NCBI GenBank assembly: GCA_964429915.1
Contig: CAYSDZ010000014.1
Location: 1-64,000, forward strand
Length of the DNA stretch: 64,000 nucleotides
Direction: 5' to 3'
Source: Alteromonas_F sp964429915
Lineage (GTDB): Bacteria; Pseudomonadota; Gammaproteobacteria; Enterobacterales; Alteromonadaceae
Positions within the stretch are counted from its first letter, which is position 1. Each line of letters starts with the position of its first letter. Positions 25,270 to 34,631 of the stretch are shown in pieces. Under the pieces are notes generated by a model. That model ran no database searches, had not been told where the DNA came from, and saw only the letters and a program-made list of their open reading frames with translations. The position numbers were made by a program, and so were the translations under genes.

Positions 25270-26862
25270 GTGTTATCTCAAGACATTTTAAGCGCATTGA
25301 AAAGTTACACTGCAAAAATGCAGAAAAGCATAAAATTTGTATTACAAACAGGTGAACACAGCAAAAGAAGTGAGTTGAAATCCTTTCTTTCAGATATTTC
25401 TGGTGTAAGCGAGTTTTTATCATTAGAAGAGCGAGACACAGCAGGCACATTACGCAGTCCTATTTCATTTCTTTTGGAAGCAGATGGAAACGATACCGGC
25501 ATCCGTTTTTCTGGCATTCCTGGCGGACACGAATTTAACTCGCTGATTCTTGCAATATTGCATGCATCGGGCACCGAATTAAAACTCGATGAAAGCGTAC
25601 AGAATATTATTAAACAGGTTAACGAACCACTGAACTTCGAAGTGTTCATTAGTCTAAGTTGTCATAACTGTCCTGATGTCGTTCAGGCTTTGAATCAGTT
25701 CGCTTTGTTGAATGACAACGTGACCACTGAAATGATTGACGGAGGTCCGTTTCAGAACTTGGTTGAAGAACGCGATATTCAGGGCGTACCGAGCGTGTAC
25801 TTAAATGGAGAATTGTTTGCCAACGGGAAAGTTGACGCGTCTTCACTACTAGACAAATTGTTAACGGCGTATCCGTCGTTAAAGCAAGCGAATGCACAGG
25901 CTTCCTTACCTTTGCAAGATGTAACGGTGATTGGCGCTGGGCCAGCAGGCGTTGCTGCAGCTATTTACAGCGCTAGAAAGGGCTTGGCAGTGACCATCGT
26001 AGCCGATCGTTTTGGTGGACAAGTAAAAGACACTATGGGTATTGAAAATCTAATCTCAGTACCCAAAACAACAGGACCAGAGCTATCAAACAATATGATG
26101 GCCCATTTAAACGATTACGACATTACGTTAAAAGAACACGTAAGAGTCGACAACATAGTGCGTGGCAATATCAAAACGCTTGAATTGTCATCGGGAGAGC
26201 GTATCCAAACTAAAACTATTATTGTCGCCACAGGCGCAAAATGGAGGGAGTTAGGCGTTCCTGGTGAAAAAGAGAATGTTGGCAACGGCGTTGCTTACTG
26301 CCCTCATTGCGATGGTCCTTTCTTTAAAGGCAAAGACGTGGCAGTGATCGGTGGTGGTAACTCTGGCGTTGAAGCAGCACTCGATCTGGCAGGCATTGTT
26401 AATTCTGTGACTGTGTTTGAGTTTGCTCCTGAGCTGAAAGCTGACAAGGTGTTAATTGACCAAGCAGAAAAACGTGCAAACATTGACATTGTGAAAAATG
26501 TTGCAACCAAAGAAATTAAAGCGACGAATGGCAAGGTAGACACCATTGTTTACCAAGATAGAGCAACGCAGCAAGTGCATGAAAAAGCATTATCTGGTGT
26601 GTTCGTACAAATCGGTTTGGTGCCTAATAGTCAGTTTTTGAACGGCGTAGTTGAATTGAGTCAGTATGGTGAAGTAGAAATTGATCACAAGTGCCTGACT
26701 TCCGAGCCAGGTATATTCGCTTGCGGAGATGTGACTACCGTGCCTTACAAGCAAATTGTAATTGCAATGGGTGAGGGGTCGAAAGCATCGCTTTCAGCAT
26801 TTGAATATTTGATAACGTTTAATTCAGAAGATGAAGCCTCAGAAACACAAGAAGCTGCTTAG
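25270..26862 (+). CDS. ahpF: Alkyl hydroperoxide reductase subunit F
   Basis: 530-residue FAD/NADH-dependent disulfide reductase that recycles AhpC. The N-terminal double thioredoxin fold has a CxxC (SLSCHNCPDVV). The FAD site is VIGAGPAGVAAAIYSAR, the active-site disulfide YCPHCDGPFF, the NADH site VIGGGNSGVEAALDLAG, and the C-terminal FAD motif GIFACGDVT. GTG 25270 is chosen because GAAGAGG lies just upstream and MLSQDILSALKSY aligns with E. coli AhpF; an upstream TTG at 25234 is unlikely. Forms an operon with ahpC, 77 bases apart. Confidence 0.96.
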   Translation: MLSQDILSALKSYTAKMQKSIKFVLQTGEHSKRSELKSFLSDISGVSEFLSLEERDTAGTLRSPISFLLEADGNDTGIRFSGIPGGHEFNSLILAILHASGTELKLDESVQNIIKQVNEPLNFEVFISLSCHNCPDVVQALNQFALLNDNVTTEMIDGGPFQNLVEERDIQGVPSVYLNGELFANGKVDASSLLDKLLTAYPSLKQANAQASLPLQDVTVIGAGPAGVAAAIYSARKGLAVTIVADRFGGQVKDTMGIENLISVPKTTGPELSNNMMAHLNDYDITLKEHVRVDNIVRGNIKTLELSSGERIQTKTIIVATGAKWRELGVPGEKENVGNGVAYCPHCDGPFFKGKDVAVIGGGNSGVEAALDLAGIVNSVTVFEFAPELKADKVLIDQAEKRANIDIVKNVATKEIKATNGKVDTIVYQDRATQQVHEKALSGVFVQIGLVPNSQFLNGVVELSQYGEVEIDHKCLTSEPGIFACGDVTTVPYKQIVIAMGEGSKASLSAFEYLITFNSEDEASETQEAA

Positions 26863-26872
26863 CAGCTTCTTG
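26848..26872. terminator. Bidirectional hairpin between ahpF and the convergent gene
   Basis: Perfect 11-bp stem CAAGAAGCTGC / GCAGCTTCTTG with a TTA loop. The ahpF stop codon lies at the hairpin centre, and the stop of the convergent gene begins at the next base. T-runs are weak, so efficiency is uncertain. Confidence 0.55.
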
Positions 26873-29800
26873 TTACTGGTCTGCTTTTTTATCTGTTTTC
26901 GAAGGAGGGCGATAAGAGAGCAGATACTTTCTCGCATCTTTAGCCGTGAGAGGGCGACTAATAAAATAGCCTTGCCCATACTGACTGCCCATGCGCTTTA
27001 ACGCTTGATATTGTTGGTCCGTTTCAATTCCCTCTGCCGTCACATGCTTAGACAAACTTCTCACCAGAGACACAATGGCGTCTAGAATACGTAAGTCTTT
27101 TTGGTTAATTGCACCTTGTCGGTTATCGTCCATCGCAGCGATAAATTTTTTGTCTATTTTTATATTATCTACGGGTAAAACGCTTAAATAAGTGAGGGAG
27201 GAATAGCCCTTACCAAAATCGTCGATGGCTAAATCGATATGCCGTTTGTCAATTTCACCCAAAAGCCAGTTAATATTGTCCGTGTTTTCTATTAATGTTG
27301 ATTCTGTCAGTTCGAGCAATAGGTACTCTGGCTTAAGGCCAGACCGTTGTAGCGCATTATCGATAACGTCGAGGAAGTGAGTGTGTTGAAGCTGATAAGA
27401 AGAAATGTTAACTGATATTCTTGGTTTTATGGCGCAGTTTTCGATAGTGTGCCATTGCTGAGTTTGTTTACAGGCTTCATCGAGTACCCAGTTTCCAATA
27501 TCTGAAATCATGCCCGATTCTTCGGCAATAGGAATAAATACGTCAGGAGGAATAAATCCATGAATAGGGTGTTTCCATCTTATCAATGCCTCAAAGCCAG
27601 ATAGCGTTTCGTCTTGTAAATTGACAATAGGTTGGTAAACCAAGTGAAACGCGTCTTCACTAATTGCTGTGTGTAAGTCAGCTTCAAGCCGAGCGAGCTC
27701 GATCTTGGTGTCGCGTATTTCTTCATCAAACAATTTAAAGTTGGCTTTGCCTAATTCCTTTGCTCGATACATTGCAATATCGGCATCACGTAAAATACTA
27801 GGTACCGAATTGTAATGATGATTACAGAGTAAAATACCGATGCTCACATTAAAGTAAATGGTACTTCTTTCGAGTACAAATGGATGTTTAAAACGGCTTA
27901 TAATGATTTCTGCCAACGCCTCTAGTTGTTTTGCGTCGTCTACATTTTCGACTAACACCGTAAATTCATCGCCTCCTAGTCGACAAATATGCTGCTCAGA
28001 AGTTAACAAGTTACCAATTCTTTGAGCGACGGCAATCAGTAAAGCGTCACCAATAAGATGACCATGTGTATCATTTATGTGTTTGAAGCGATCACCGTCT
28101 AAAAGCAAAATGCCAAAAGGCTTACTTTCTTCGGTATTACAGGTTTGTATCAATGTTTCTAACTTATTAATGAGCCATTGACGATTAGATAAATCGGTAA
28201 GCGCATCATGGAATGCCATGTGATATAGCTTTGCTTCTACGGATTTTCTCTCTTTTATTTCTGTCTCTAATTCAGCGGTTCTATGTTGGACTCTCTGTTC
28301 GAGATTAGTATTTAATTCTTGCAGAGAGTGGCTGGCTATTTTGAGCGCATTGGTTTTTTCGTTTACTTTTTGCTCAAGCTCTTTTTGCCTAGCAAGGGCA
28401 AGCGAGGTCTTCCAGTAATAAGCACAATATAAAATTGCGCTAAATAGAATGAACATCAGTACTCTAAACCAGCCTGTTTGCCACCAAGGTGTCAAAATGG
28501 TGAATTGAAAACTATCATATTGATTTCCCCATTTATGCCCATCAATAGAACTAAATGCTTCAAAAATGTATTCACCCGGTGGGAGGTTGGTAAAGCTGGC
28601 AAAGCGCTCATTGGCAGTGGTATAAGTAAAGTTGTTGTGATACCCCTTTAACCAGTATTTATAGCGATTACGCTCGGGGAAAATTAAATTGCTTGAGGTG
28701 AATTCAAAGCGTAAATTGTTATATCGATAGTCTAAAACATAAGCTTGCTTTTTGTTCAATAGGTATTTCGGTACGGTTCTTACCCCTTCCTTAGGTGACG
28801 AAAAGGCCACTGATGTAATGTAGGTTTTTGGCATGTTAAGAGGGGGAGGAATATCCAAGGGGTTGATAACGGTGACCCCTTCCTTACCCGTAACAAATAA
28901 ATAGCTATCGTTTTCGAAAAACTCACCGTGCGTACTAATGTGGCTACCTACTATGCCGTCTCTTTCCGTATAAGTAACAAAACGATTTTCTTCTCGGTTG
29001 TACCACGCTATACCGATATCGCATGCAACCCACAGAGTGCCATACTTATCAATGTAAGAATAATGCACTTCGTTGGAGGGCAAGCCGTCTTCTTTCGTAA
29101 ACAATGCTTTTTGTTTTGTTAAATAGTTAAATTTAACTAATCCATTACGTGATCCAATGTACATTTCATCCTCATTTCGGATGAAAATATGACCAGAGCC
29201 ATTGATACCATCGTTAAACAAAAATTCAAATTGTTGGGTTTTGGGGTCAAACACTTCAAAGCCACGTTCTCCAATTAACCACAGTTTGTTGTCAAAATAA
29301 GTTAGGTGGTTAATGTTAGCCGACTGAGTGGTTTCCCCTTTTGATTTCGTGTCAGCAGGATAATTGACATAGTTGTCTGTTTCTATATCGTAACGTTGTA
29401 ATCCGTATCCCCAAATACTTAACCATACCCCTCCGGCGTTATCGGGTAATACCGCAAACGCGTTGTTGCCCATTAAGGTTAAATTATCTGGTTTTTTGGG
29501 ATCTCGTAAAAAGGAAGTAACGTCTCGTGTTTCAGGATTGATCTTTGCAAAACCACCGCTCCACATGCTTGCCCACATTGCACCAGTATCATCAACGGTC
29601 AGTGACAAAACCGAGTTAGAGGGAAGAGAATTAGCATCTGACGGGTTATGCTGCATAGTCTCGAATCGACCGGTGTTCGCGTTGTATATATTAATGCCTC
29701 CACCGTCAGTGGCTATCCATATTTCGCCATTAGTTCGTACAATTCCGTCGTAAGAATGAGGAAAATAACGTTTCGGTTCATTACTGAAAAAATCTTTAAG

Positions 29801-30877
29801 TGGACGAAATTTCTCTCGTTTTGGCGTGATCCTCATTAATCCATAATTATTCAGTGATATCCAAAGAGTGCCTTCGCTGTCTTCTGAAATATCTTCTATT
29901 GAAGTGAGTGGTAATTTATATTTTTCATTGATTGCGCCTTTCAGGCACGAAAAAAGCAGGCCATCGTTGGCCGATTCAATAGAATTGGGAAGCATGCACA
30001 ATCCCGATTTTTCAACACCAAGCCAAAGGTTGCCGAGGGAGTCAACAAATGTGGTATTGATATGATCACCCAACAGTTGGTTACTCTTTTGGTCTGCAAC
30101 AACAACCGTGGTGCTGAGTGAATCTAAGTCTACATTGACTAAACCCTCTGATGAGCCTACCCACAGTCGGTTCCGTAATAAGTCTATTGACATATCTCGT
30201 ATGATTTGACCGGTTAAATCAAAAGGTATATCAATACGAGTTAATGAAAGAGTACGACGTTTTAGCCTAAATAGAGCCTCACCGGTAAAAAAGAACAGTG
30301 CATCGTTTTTTGCGTCATAACTTAGGTTTTTAAGTGCAGGATGAAAATTTTGGCCTTCATAAACCCAAACAATGTCTTTTTTCTTTTTGGTTAGAGGGTC
30401 AAACTGCATTAATCCAAAATCGCCTGCAAGCCATAACATACCGTCTTTATCTTGCTCCATATCGTTTATATTTTGCCCTTCTGTGATGTCATACATAAGC
30501 AGCGTTTGCTGTTTTTTATCAAAAAAGTGAAGGGCGTTGTTGCCTATCCAGAGTTGTCCATTAGCATCGTAAAATAAATAAGAAAGTACAGGCTCGCTGA
30601 CGTATTGACTCGATGGTAAGTCCAAGATATCTATTTGATACCCGTTGTATTTCATTAAACCCTTACCGCCAGAGATCCACAATGAGCCAGAAGGATCAAA
30701 AGCGGTATGACGGACATAAGACATGCCTTTACCATCTTCGAGGTAAATAGGGAACGCTCGAAAGTGAGTGATATCTATGGTGCTTTTCGAAGTAGCATTG
30801 CATGTTGTGCAAAAAGATATTGCTATTAATAGGCTTAAAAAATATGAGCGAATGGTAGAAAAACCTCGGTTATCCAT
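26873..30877 (-). CDS. Two-beta-propeller (Reg_prop) GGDEF-EAL sensor protein
   Basis: 1334 residues. A signal peptide (about 1-28) is followed by about 650 residues of Reg_prop propeller repeats (for example GNLWLGVEKSGLCML, GEIWIATDGGGINIYN), a Y_Y_Y domain (about 735-795), one membrane helix (about 805-827), a coiled coil, GGDEF and EAL. Both enzymatic domains look intact: RLGGDEF near 967, and FEALIRWKHP, NISSYQL, LLELTESTLI, DDFGKGYSSL and AEGIE. No RxxD site precedes GGDEF. The periplasmic half is like that of hybrid two-component sensors, here joined to c-di-GMP turnover instead of a kinase. The ligand is unknown. Downstream on the same strand of the diguanylate cyclase gene, 89 bases apart. 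Confidence 0.9.
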   Translation of the reverse strand: MDNRGFSTIRSYFLSLLIAISFCTTCNATSKSTIDITHFRAFPIYLEDGKGMSYVRHTAFDPSGSLWISGGKGLMKYNGYQIDILDLPSSQYVSEPVLSYLFYDANGQLWIGNNALHFFDKKQQTLLMYDITEGQNINDMEQDKDGMLWLAGDFGLMQFDPLTKKKKDIVWVYEGQNFHPALKNLSYDAKNDALFFFTGEALFRLKRRTLSLTRIDIPFDLTGQIIRDMSIDLLRNRLWVGSSEGLVNVDLDSLSTTVVVADQKSNQLLGDHINTTFVDSLGNLWLGVEKSGLCMLPNSIESANDGLLFSCLKGAINEKYKLPLTSIEDISEDSEGTLWISLNNYGLMRITPKREKFRPLKDFFSNEPKRYFPHSYDGIVRTNGEIWIATDGGGINIYNANTGRFETMQHNPSDANSLPSNSVLSLTVDDTGAMWASMWSGGFAKINPETRDVTSFLRDPKKPDNLTLMGNNAFAVLPDNAGGVWLSIWGYGLQRYDIETDNYVNYPADTKSKGETTQSANINHLTYFDNKLWLIGERGFEVFDPKTQQFEFLFNDGINGSGHIFIRNEDEMYIGSRNGLVKFNYLTKQKALFTKEDGLPSNEVHYSYIDKYGTLWVACDIGIAWYNREENRFVTYTERDGIVGSHISTHGEFFENDSYLFVTGKEGVTVINPLDIPPPLNMPKTYITSVAFSSPKEGVRTVPKYLLNKKQAYVLDYRYNNLRFEFTSSNLIFPERNRYKYWLKGYHNNFTYTTANERFASFTNLPPGEYIFEAFSSIDGHKWGNQYDSFQFTILTPWWQTGWFRVLMFILFSAILYCAYYWKTSLALARQKELEQKVNEKTNALKIASHSLQELNTNLEQRVQHRTAELETEIKERKSVEAKLYHMAFHDALTDLSNRQWLINKLETLIQTCNTEESKPFGILLLDGDRFKHINDTHGHLIGDALLIAVAQRIGNLLTSEQHICRLGGDEFTVLVENVDDAKQLEALAEIIISRFKHPFVLERSTIYFNVSIGILLCNHHYNSVPSILRDADIAMYRAKELGKANFKLFDEEIRDTKIELARLEADLHTAISEDAFHLVYQPIVNLQDETLSGFEALIRWKHPIHGFIPPDVFIPIAEESGMISDIGNWVLDEACKQTQQWHTIENCAIKPRISVNISSYQLQHTHFLDVIDNALQRSGLKPEYLLLELTESTLIENTDNINWLLGEIDKRHIDLAIDDFGKGYSSLTYLSVLPVDNIKIDKKFIAAMDDNRQGAINQKDLRILDAIVSLVRSLSKHVTAEGIETDQQYQALKRMGSQYGQGYFISRPLTAKDARKYLLSYRPPSKTDKKADQ

Positions 30878-30966
30878 AGAGTGGTAAGTAGTTCAACACG
30901 GGTCGTTGGATTTAATGCTTTAACCATAGTCGGCATGTTGCAGAGGAGCAAATGTTGAATCGTATT

Positions 30967-32568
30967 TTACTTTGCAAATTCGCATCGATTTCTTCCCGCC
31001 GCCTTAGCTTTGTAAAGAGCTTTGTCCGCTTGCTCAATTAAAGTTCGGGTAGACAACTCACTAATTTCAGAAAAAGTATGAGTAGCTATACCGATACTAA
31101 CAGTAACGTTATCTGAAACGTTACTTTTGGCATGAGGGATGTTCAGATACAGAATCCGTTTTCGCAATATTTCTGCTTGTTGATTGGCAGTATCTGCGTC
31201 GCAGTTGATGAGTATCACAACAAATTCCTCACCCCCACAGCGGGCGCAAAGGTCGGTAGCTCGTCCGAATGCTGAGTTTAGGGAATTTGCAACAGTGACT
31301 AGGCAGCTATCACCTTGAGCATGACCATAATAGTCGTTGTAGTTTTTAAAATAATCGATGTCGATAAGTAAAACAGACAAGCACCAATTATTTCGTCTGC
31401 ATTGAGCAATGGCTTTGGAAAGGCTTTCTTCGTAGGCTCGCCGGTTAGGAATGCCGGTTAACGGGTCGCTTAAACTCAGTTCTGTTAACCGTTTTTCTTG
31501 TGTCTTTACTTTTTGTGCATAAGCAGAAAAAGACTGACCTAAGCGAGCGATTTCATCATTGCCTCCAATCGAAATCACTTCTCTATCACCATTTTTCGCG
31601 TCTTCAACCTGCCGAGTTAAAGACATTAATCTAAGTACGATCCGTTTATATAAGTAATACACAAAGAATAGGCTCAACAAGACAACGATGACAGAAGCCA
31701 CAATCACGAAGCGTATTTGTTGCTGCACGCGCTGTGCACTTTGGCTACCCTCTTCTATCGTTTTGCTGTTCAAAAGGTCAGTTTGAAATTGGATACTTCT
31801 AGCGACATCTTTTACGAGGTTGCTCACAAAGTTTCCTCGTCCTCGCGCTCTGCCGGCGATACGCAACGCGTCTATTTTATGACTTATCATTCCGTCTTCA
31901 CCCAATAACATACTGTTTACGATATTGAGAGAGAAAATAAAATCTAGGTTTTGTGCGTTTAAACGTTTTGCTTCTTTTACTTCGTTTATGATAGACGTTT
32001 CTAGTTGCCGTAAATTGTTTAAGTTATTTTGTTGTTCTATCTTGGTTGCTTGTAAGTGAAGCTTGCTCAATGCTTTATGTTGCTCAACGTTTAAAAGCGT
32101 TGATTCTGATTCAAATAAAGTGGCTGACATATATTCGATCAAATTCGCGGTTTGCCGATGTAATGTTTTTTCGAGATGAATTTTATTTGTAATCAGCTCA
32201 TCGAGCTCTTCTATTTCTTTTTGTAACACAGAGAGTTGAACGAGTAAAAATTCATCTTTGATTTTGTGTTGATGACTGGGGTTGTTTAAGCGATCAAATG
32301 CCGCTTCGATTTCCTTGGTAATAAGACGTCTATTCGAATTGTTGGTTGAAAACGTCAGTTGTGAGGTTAAAGTAACTAAGGTCTGAATTTCGGTCGCCAA
32401 CTTAGAAGACTGGTTGATGGTAGGAACTGAATTTGTGCTTAGTTCAATAAGCGCATCGCCTAGTTCATTAAAGCGTTGACCGGTAATAGCCATAATAAAT
32501 ATAAACAAGCCGACTAAACTGAATTGCGCTAGCGTAAAGGTAGGAAGCGAGTTCTGGATGAACTTCAC
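30967..32568 (-). CDS. Membrane diguanylate cyclase with HAMP domain
   Basis: 533 residues. First membrane helix about 13-30, a periplasmic helical sensor region (about 31-285), second helix about 288-308, a HAMP-like segment (about 305-360) and a GGDEF domain. The active site is GGEEF (near 445), with an RATD inhibitory site five residues before it, so the enzyme is likely active and product-inhibited. The GTG start overlaps the stop of the upstream nucleotidase-like gene by four bases (GTGA), which implies translational coupling and a shared role: a periplasmic protein reporting to a c-di-GMP synthase (inference). Confidence 0.88.
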   Translation of the reverse strand: MKFIQNSLPTFTLAQFSLVGLFIFIMAITGQRFNELGDALIELSTNSVPTINQSSKLATEIQTLVTLTSQLTFSTNNSNRRLITKEIEAAFDRLNNPSHQHKIKDEFLLVQLSVLQKEIEELDELITNKIHLEKTLHRQTANLIEYMSATLFESESTLLNVEQHKALSKLHLQATKIEQQNNLNNLRQLETSIINEVKEAKRLNAQNLDFIFSLNIVNSMLLGEDGMISHKIDALRIAGRARGRGNFVSNLVKDVARSIQFQTDLLNSKTIEEGSQSAQRVQQQIRFVIVASVIVVLLSLFFVYYLYKRIVLRLMSLTRQVEDAKNGDREVISIGGNDEIARLGQSFSAYAQKVKTQEKRLTELSLSDPLTGIPNRRAYEESLSKAIAQCRRNNWCLSVLLIDIDYFKNYNDYYGHAQGDSCLVTVANSLNSAFGRATDLCARCGGEEFVVILINCDADTANQQAEILRKRILYLNIPHAKSNVSDNVTVSIGIATHTFSEISELSTRTLIEQADKALYKAKAAGRNRCEFAK

Positions 32569-34073
32569 TGTGCGATACTCGCTTCATTCCTGATTCGATC
32601 GTTAATATCAGGTTTTACGGTACGCGTTTGAATAACAGCTTGAGTAACTAATTCTGAAATAAGGGGGGCAATGGTAAAAGTGTCTGACGATTCATTGTCT
32701 AACAGTTCAATCAAAGAATAGCCGTCACCTCCGTTTGCAAGAAAGTCGGTAGTGGCCAATTTATAGATTCTATCTGCTTCAATTGGTTTATTGTTATGGT
32801 GAACTGAAATCACACGCATGTTAGCCGGCTTATTACTATTTATTACAACTTCTAACCCTGCTACGTGTGGAAAACCGCCTTTATAAATTTCCATTTGAGC
32901 TAAGCCGTTTTCTAATGCTGCGGTAAGTTTTTCCCCTGTAATATTTATCACTCTTAATTTACTTAAAAAAGGCAATTCGCTAAGGATAGTACGACGAGTA
33001 ATTGGTTCGCCTATTTTATATTCAGTATTGCCTCGAATGCTCCCTCCATTGATGAGTGCAATATCCGCCTTACTGTATTGCAACATGGCATCAACAATAA
33101 AATTAGCGAAGCGGTTTTCTTTGCTTCGAACGTGTCTCCTCGCCGTTGAAACGTGCTCTCCCCATACACCTATTTGAATATCCAATAGCCTGTCAAGGCG
33201 GTTTTGATAAGCGTGTACCTGTGATTCAATGTCATTACTTGGTGGAACCTCTGAGAGAGAGACAGTAGTTGTAGACTTCTTTTGCAGCGTTCCGTTAAAA
33301 ACAAAATGCCCAATTACAGCATTACCTGGCTTTTTTAATGCCAAAACGCTTGGGTGTAAGTCATTTTCTTCATAGTACGTTTCACCTAAATGAGGATTAG
33401 ATAAAAAAGCTATATCAATGACGCCCTGTTGCAATAAGGTATTAATAAATGTAAAAGGATAGGAGTAATGCAGTAAAATGACATCCACACCTTTAGTTTT
33501 GAGCTCTTTCGCTTGTTCGTTTAATGTGGTGAATGGCTCAAGTACCTTGGCGTGCTTGAGTAGGTATTCGTTAATTACTTGCTCGTGCATGAGAGAAATA
33601 ATACCTAGCTTGATATCACCTTGTTCAACAATCACTCTATTTGCAATACCTTCAATACTTTGTCCTGTGCGTGTATCGATCATATTTGACGTAACGAGAG
33701 GAAAAGCAGCTTCTTGAGCTCGCAGTGATAATTCATCTTCGAAAAAACTGAATTCACGCTTTGTAATGCCCATTGCAGTAGGCTCAATAGAATTGAGTAG
33801 ATCAATAATGTGAGAGCCTCGGTCAAATGTCGCTAACGCACTAGGCCCAATTGCATCTCCACCGAAAATAAAAATAACGTTGTTATTCGTTGCTCGTTGT
33901 TCGCGAACCAGCGTCGCTAACTCAGCATATTTTCCCGATGTGGGGTCTGAAATGTTGGGCATGTCCGCTGCGACTATGAAAGTAAGGTCGATAGGAGTGG
34001 TTTCTGCATTAGCATTGAAGAGAAAAGATATAGATAAAATAATGGCGATGAACGCGTTACCCAAATGCTGCAT
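32565..34073 (-). CDS. Degenerate periplasmic 5'-nucleotidase-like protein
   Basis: 502 residues with a signal peptide (cleavage probably after FNANA). The fold is that of UshA-type 5'-nucleotidases. The C-terminal substrate-binding domain is well kept (NGGSIRGN, FLANGGDGYS). The N-terminal metallophosphatase domain has lost several metal and catalytic residues: the usual NDxHG is AADMPN, GNHEF is ITKREF, and the GHSH motif is SNPHL. It is probably not an active phosphatase but may still bind a nucleotide. Coupled by a 4-base overlap to the downstream diguanylate cyclase, it could be a periplasmic ligand sensor. A partly active enzyme cannot be excluded. Confidence 0.8.
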   Translation of the reverse strand: MQHLGNAFIAIILSISFLFNANAETTPIDLTFIVAADMPNISDPTSGKYAELATLVREQRATNNNVIFIFGGDAIGPSALATFDRGSHIIDLLNSIEPTAMGITKREFSFFEDELSLRAQEAAFPLVTSNMIDTRTGQSIEGIANRVIVEQGDIKLGIISLMHEQVINEYLLKHAKVLEPFTTLNEQAKELKTKGVDVILLHYSYPFTFINTLLQQGVIDIAFLSNPHLGETYYEENDLHPSVLALKKPGNAVIGHFVFNGTLQKKSTTTVSLSEVPPSNDIESQVHAYQNRLDRLLDIQIGVWGEHVSTARRHVRSKENRFANFIVDAMLQYSKADIALINGGSIRGNTEYKIGEPITRRTILSELPFLSKLRVINITGEKLTAALENGLAQMEIYKGGFPHVAGLEVVINSNKPANMRVISVHHNNKPIEADRIYKLATTDFLANGGDGYSLIELLDNESSDTFTIAPLISELVTQAVIQTRTVKPDINDRIRNEASIAQ

Positions 34074-34158
34074 AGCGATAGTTTCGTGACGTGTTTTTCA
34101 ATTAAGTGACGCACTAAGCGTAGTTCAAACTTTATCAGTTTGTCTATTCTTGCAATGA

Positions 34159-34340
34159 TATACCCGTTCCACCTCAACATGCTCGTTTCAGCGCTGTGAA
34201 GCTCCCAAGGGCGAAGCCTAAAAGGATTTACCCTGCGTCAAATTGTTTCGACATGGAATCACCATGCCTTCTCCCATTTTCCTTGTTTAAATCCTTTTAT
34301 TCGTTCGCTGAATCGAGCATGTTGAGGTGGAACGGGTATA
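34159..34340. repeat. 182-bp palindromic MITE-like element
   Basis: Perfect 27-bp terminal inverted repeats (TATACCCGTTCCACCTCAAC then ATGCTCG, and the complement), extending to about 35 bp with one mismatch. A nested 12-bp pair TAAAAGGATTTA / TAAATCCTTTTA lies at 34219-34230 and 34288-34299, and there is a small CATGG/CCATG hairpin inside. It encodes no protein. Ends are TATA, compatible with insertion at TA. No second copy was seen in the window. It lies between two divergent genes. Confidence 0.75.
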
Positions 34341-34631
34341 GTTATTGATTTGTGTGCGAATATAAAAATATAATTAAAGCAAAACTTGAATTAATGTTTA
34401 TTGTTTCTCATATTTATCTACATACGTCTAGTACTACTCATTTCTTCGTCTATTAGGTTCCAACGTTCAGGAATTAACGCTCTGTTTGCATAAAAATGGC
34501 CAAGCAGATTTAAAAAAGATTTAAGAGGGACATTAAGTTGAGCATTCTCACTCTATTTCAATTTCCATGTAAAATATTAATCCGAACATTAGGCATCTAC
34601 AATGGGTCTTTCGTTATAATCGCTATTGTAG

